64,000 bases of DNA, taken from contig NZ_CP072913.1 of NCBI RefSeq assembly GCF_017968885.1, forward strand, positions 5,372,501-5,436,500, written 5' to 3'. Of this stretch, positions 62,461 through 64,000 are shown in pieces (the first letter of the stretch is position 1; each line of letters opens with the position of its first letter). The notes beneath the pieces were generated by a model, which worked only from the letters and a program-made list of their open reading frames with translations, had not been told where the DNA came from and did not search any database. This DNA comes from Pseudomonas sp. Tri1 (lineage in GTDB: Bacteria; Pseudomonadota; Gammaproteobacteria; Pseudomonadales; Pseudomonadaceae). The translations under genes and the position numbers were made by a program.

Positions 62461-63708
62461 TTAAACTTCCGAATCCCAGATCACCGTGACATTGCCGCTG
62501 TAGGATTTGCCGCCACTGTCCAGCATTTCCTCGACGCCACTGCGAGCCACCTCAAAGTGCAGGGTGCCCGCCTGACGATTGATGTAAAAACCCGGCTGAA
62601 ACAGCTCGGTACCACTGCCGTCACGCAGTAGCGGGCGACGGTTGACCGGTTGCCCGGCGGCATCGGTCAAGCCATCGGGCAAGCTGACGCTGATATCCAC
62701 CGGTACGGCATGGCCGGAGCCAGCTTGCGACACAGCGCAGGTATTGCCGTTGGGGTACTGGCACTCAAGCTGCATCTTGAAACGCGAGGACGTGGAAAGA
62801 TGGAAGCGCTGGTCCCGAAGCAACCGCGTCGGCTTGCGCCCGCTGTTCAACCACGCTTGCCAGCCCTCCTGAGGCACCAGTTCCACCCGGTTCCCGCCCG
62901 GAGGCACTTCCACCTTGAGGGCATGATCGACCAGAAGGTTGAAATTGAGCGTGAGCGCCGAATCATCCGGAACCATGACATCGCCCAGGTCTACATCCTG
63001 GCCCGGCCCGATGCTGTAGGTCAGCATCCCTGTGTAACGGCCGGCCGACATCTTCAGCGGGTTGGGGGTGCGCAGCTCGTAGGCAAAATCCATGTTGTAG
63101 TAACTCATCCTGGGGATCGGGTAATGGGCTGTTTTGGCACACACTCCTTCCGAAGGCGTCTTCCAGAAAAAGTCGTAGGTCACATCGGAGTAAAAGCCCA
63201 GGCCACTGTATCGACAGGGCGAGGGAGCCTCGTCCCAGGCAGCCCCGCCCCATAACATTCGATGAGCGACAGCGGCGTTAGGCTCGCCACCGACCAGGTT
63301 GCCCACGCCGTCAGGGAGTCGTTGTTGCGCACCGACACCCGACCAGCGCACTTCAACGATTTCGGTTTCGCCCGTTTCGGAGTGGGTGACCTGGATCGGG
63401 CGCCAATTGGCCGGCACCTTGAACATCGCACCTTGTCGGGGATCGCCATGATTGGCCTGGATAGGCTGGGTCGAATTAACGGCTATGGGCAACATGATGC
63501 TGAACATCCCCGAGGCCCTGCATTGCTCCGGATATCGCTGGCAATAACCAGTGGCCGGCGTGGTATTGAGAAATATATTCTCCCGGGGGTTCGAGGGGTT
63601 CGGCCTGAATACCGCGCTGATATCCCGAGTCAGGGCCTGGGCCACGGGCATGCAGGCAAACAACGTTGTTGAAACCACACAGATACCAACTGTCGGTGTT
63701 CCTTTCAT
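62461..63708 (-). CDS. CblD/CfaE-like fimbrial tip adhesin, copy 1
   Basis: A 415-residue minor pilin with signal peptide MKGTPTVGICVVSTTLFACM and cleavage near AQAL. The N-terminal half (residues 25-220) should be the receptor-binding domain; the C-terminal half is the pilin domain ending SYSGNVTVIWDSEV. It contains cysteine pairs (YCQRYPEQC and LECQYPNGNTC). CblD family proteins sit at the tip and start assembly. A second, very similar gene lies directly upstream (63748 onward). GAGG lies eight bases before the ATG. Confidence 0.85.
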   Translation of the reverse strand: MKGTPTVGICVVSTTLFACMPVAQALTRDISAVFRPNPSNPRENIFLNTTPATGYCQRYPEQCRASGMFSIMLPIAVNSTQPIQANHGDPRQGAMFKVPANWRPIQVTHSETGETEIVEVRWSGVGAQQRLPDGVGNLVGGEPNAAVAHRMLWGGAAWDEAPSPCRYSGLGFYSDVTYDFFWKTPSEGVCAKTAHYPIPRMSYYNMDFAYELRTPNPLKMSAGRYTGMLTYSIGPGQDVDLGDVMVPDDSALTLNFNLLVDHALKVEVPPGGNRVELVPQEGWQAWLNSGRKPTRLLRDQRFHLSTSSRFKMQLECQYPNGNTCAVSQAGSGHAVPVDISVSLPDGLTDAAGQPVNRRPLLRDGSGTELFQPGFYINRQAGTLHFEVARSGVEEMLDSGGKSYSGNVTVIWDSEV

Positions 63709-63747
63709 GGGTACAACCTCGTATTCAAATCCGTTGAATAGATCGTT

Positions 63748-64000
63748 TTAGACTTCCGAGTCCCAGATCACCGTGACATTGCCGCTGTACGCCTTGGCGC
63801 CACTGTCGAGCATGTCTTCGACGTGGTTGCGGGCAACTTCAAAGTGCAGGGTTCCGGATCGGCGATCGACATAAAAACCCGGCTGGAACAGTTCGGTACC
63901 ACTGCCGTCGCGCAGTAACCGGCGACGGTTGACCGGTTGCCCGGCGGCGTCGGTCAAGCCATCGGGCAGGCTGACGCCGACATCCACCGGCACGGCATGA
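63748..64000 (-). CDS. CblD/CfaE-like fimbrial tip adhesin, copy 2 (C-terminal part only)
   Basis: The last 84 or so codons of a second tip adhesin; the start is beyond the right edge. The visible part is nearly identical to the end of copy 1 (GLTDAAGQPVNRRRLLRDGS, and AYSGNVTVIWDSEV), with changes such as VDRRSG for INRQAG. Gap to copy 1 is 39 bp. Tandem duplication of the tip gene is expected to give alternative receptor specificities if the N-terminal halves differ, which cannot be seen here. The usher gene likely lies further right. Confidence 0.85.
   Translation of the reverse strand, partial: HAVPVDVGVSLPDGLTDAAGQPVNRRRLLRDGSGTELFQPGFYVDRRSGTLHFEVARNHVEDMLDSGAKAYSGNVTVIWDSEV

Overview
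The window reads as chromosomal DNA of a Pseudomonas, most likely of the P. fluorescens group. The pointers are high G+C coding DNA, many REP elements of the GCGAGCAAGCTCGCTCCCAC type (often in inverted pairs), a metE/metR divergent pair, c-di-GMP proteins, and CS1-type fimbriae. No rRNA, tRNA, CRISPR array or intact transposase was seen. Several genes carry an apparent one-base deletion inside a run of G or C. Five genes are affected and each is restored by adding one base to a run (two bases, in two runs, for one of them), so these breaks may be sequence errors rather than true pseudogenes.

Layout. (1) 1-6949: a polyamine-type ABC transporter (binding protein and two permeases, the second cut by the window edge), an aldehyde dehydrogenase and a TPP-dependent decarboxylase (frameshifted), divergent from a GcvA-like LysR regulator. 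(2) 7079-10456: a secreted alpha/beta hydrolase, an A/T-richer EthD-domain gene and an FAD monooxygenase. (3) 10949-36625: a roughly 25-kb aromatic-catabolism supercluster. Almost all of it is on the minus strand and tightly packed: SSADH-like dehydrogenase, DapA-like aldolase, ornithine cyclodeaminase-like reductase (frameshifted), LysR, cyclase, epimerase, FAH hydrolase, cupin, VanB-like reductase, Rieske oxygenase, MFS, a 38-residue protein, an RND/YCF48/DUF1329/DUF1302 envelope export set, FAD monooxygenase, small Rieske protein and VOC ring-cleavage dioxygenase. Next come a NodD-type LysR on the plus strand, a chemoreceptor, and a divergent alpha/beta hydrolase (frameshifted).

(4) 36713-41739: metE/metR, a GNAT acetyltransferase, a LysE exporter and a NUDIX hydrolase. 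(5) 41942-51902: a signalling island with a degenerate HD-GYP response regulator, then a five-gene, mostly overlapping operon: REC-PAS-GGDEF-EAL, REC-GGDEF-EAL, di-haem peroxidase, histidine kinase, REC-histidine kinase. (6) 52048-59698: an FMN glutamate-synthase-like protein, a remnant gtrA/gtrB locus, an amino-acid permease and a very large penicillin-binding protein. (7) 59720-64000: a CS1/CFA-type fimbrial operon with three subunits, a chaperone and two tandem tip adhesins (the second cut by the window edge).

The most interesting signal is a regulatory code in region 3. Four tandem pairs of ATC-N9-GAT half-boxes, each with exactly 22 bp between the two boxes, sit at 30444, 31963, 35180 and 35285, upstream of the FAD monooxygenase, the VOC dioxygenase, the chemoreceptor and the alpha/beta hydrolase. 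These look like nod-box-type sites for the NodD-like LysR at 32132. They suggest one regulon that joins chemotaxis toward a plant-type aromatic with hydroxylation, ring cleavage and C-C hydrolysis. Hfq/Crc-type AANAANAA motifs lie just ahead of many of the same start codons and suggest catabolite repression over the whole set.
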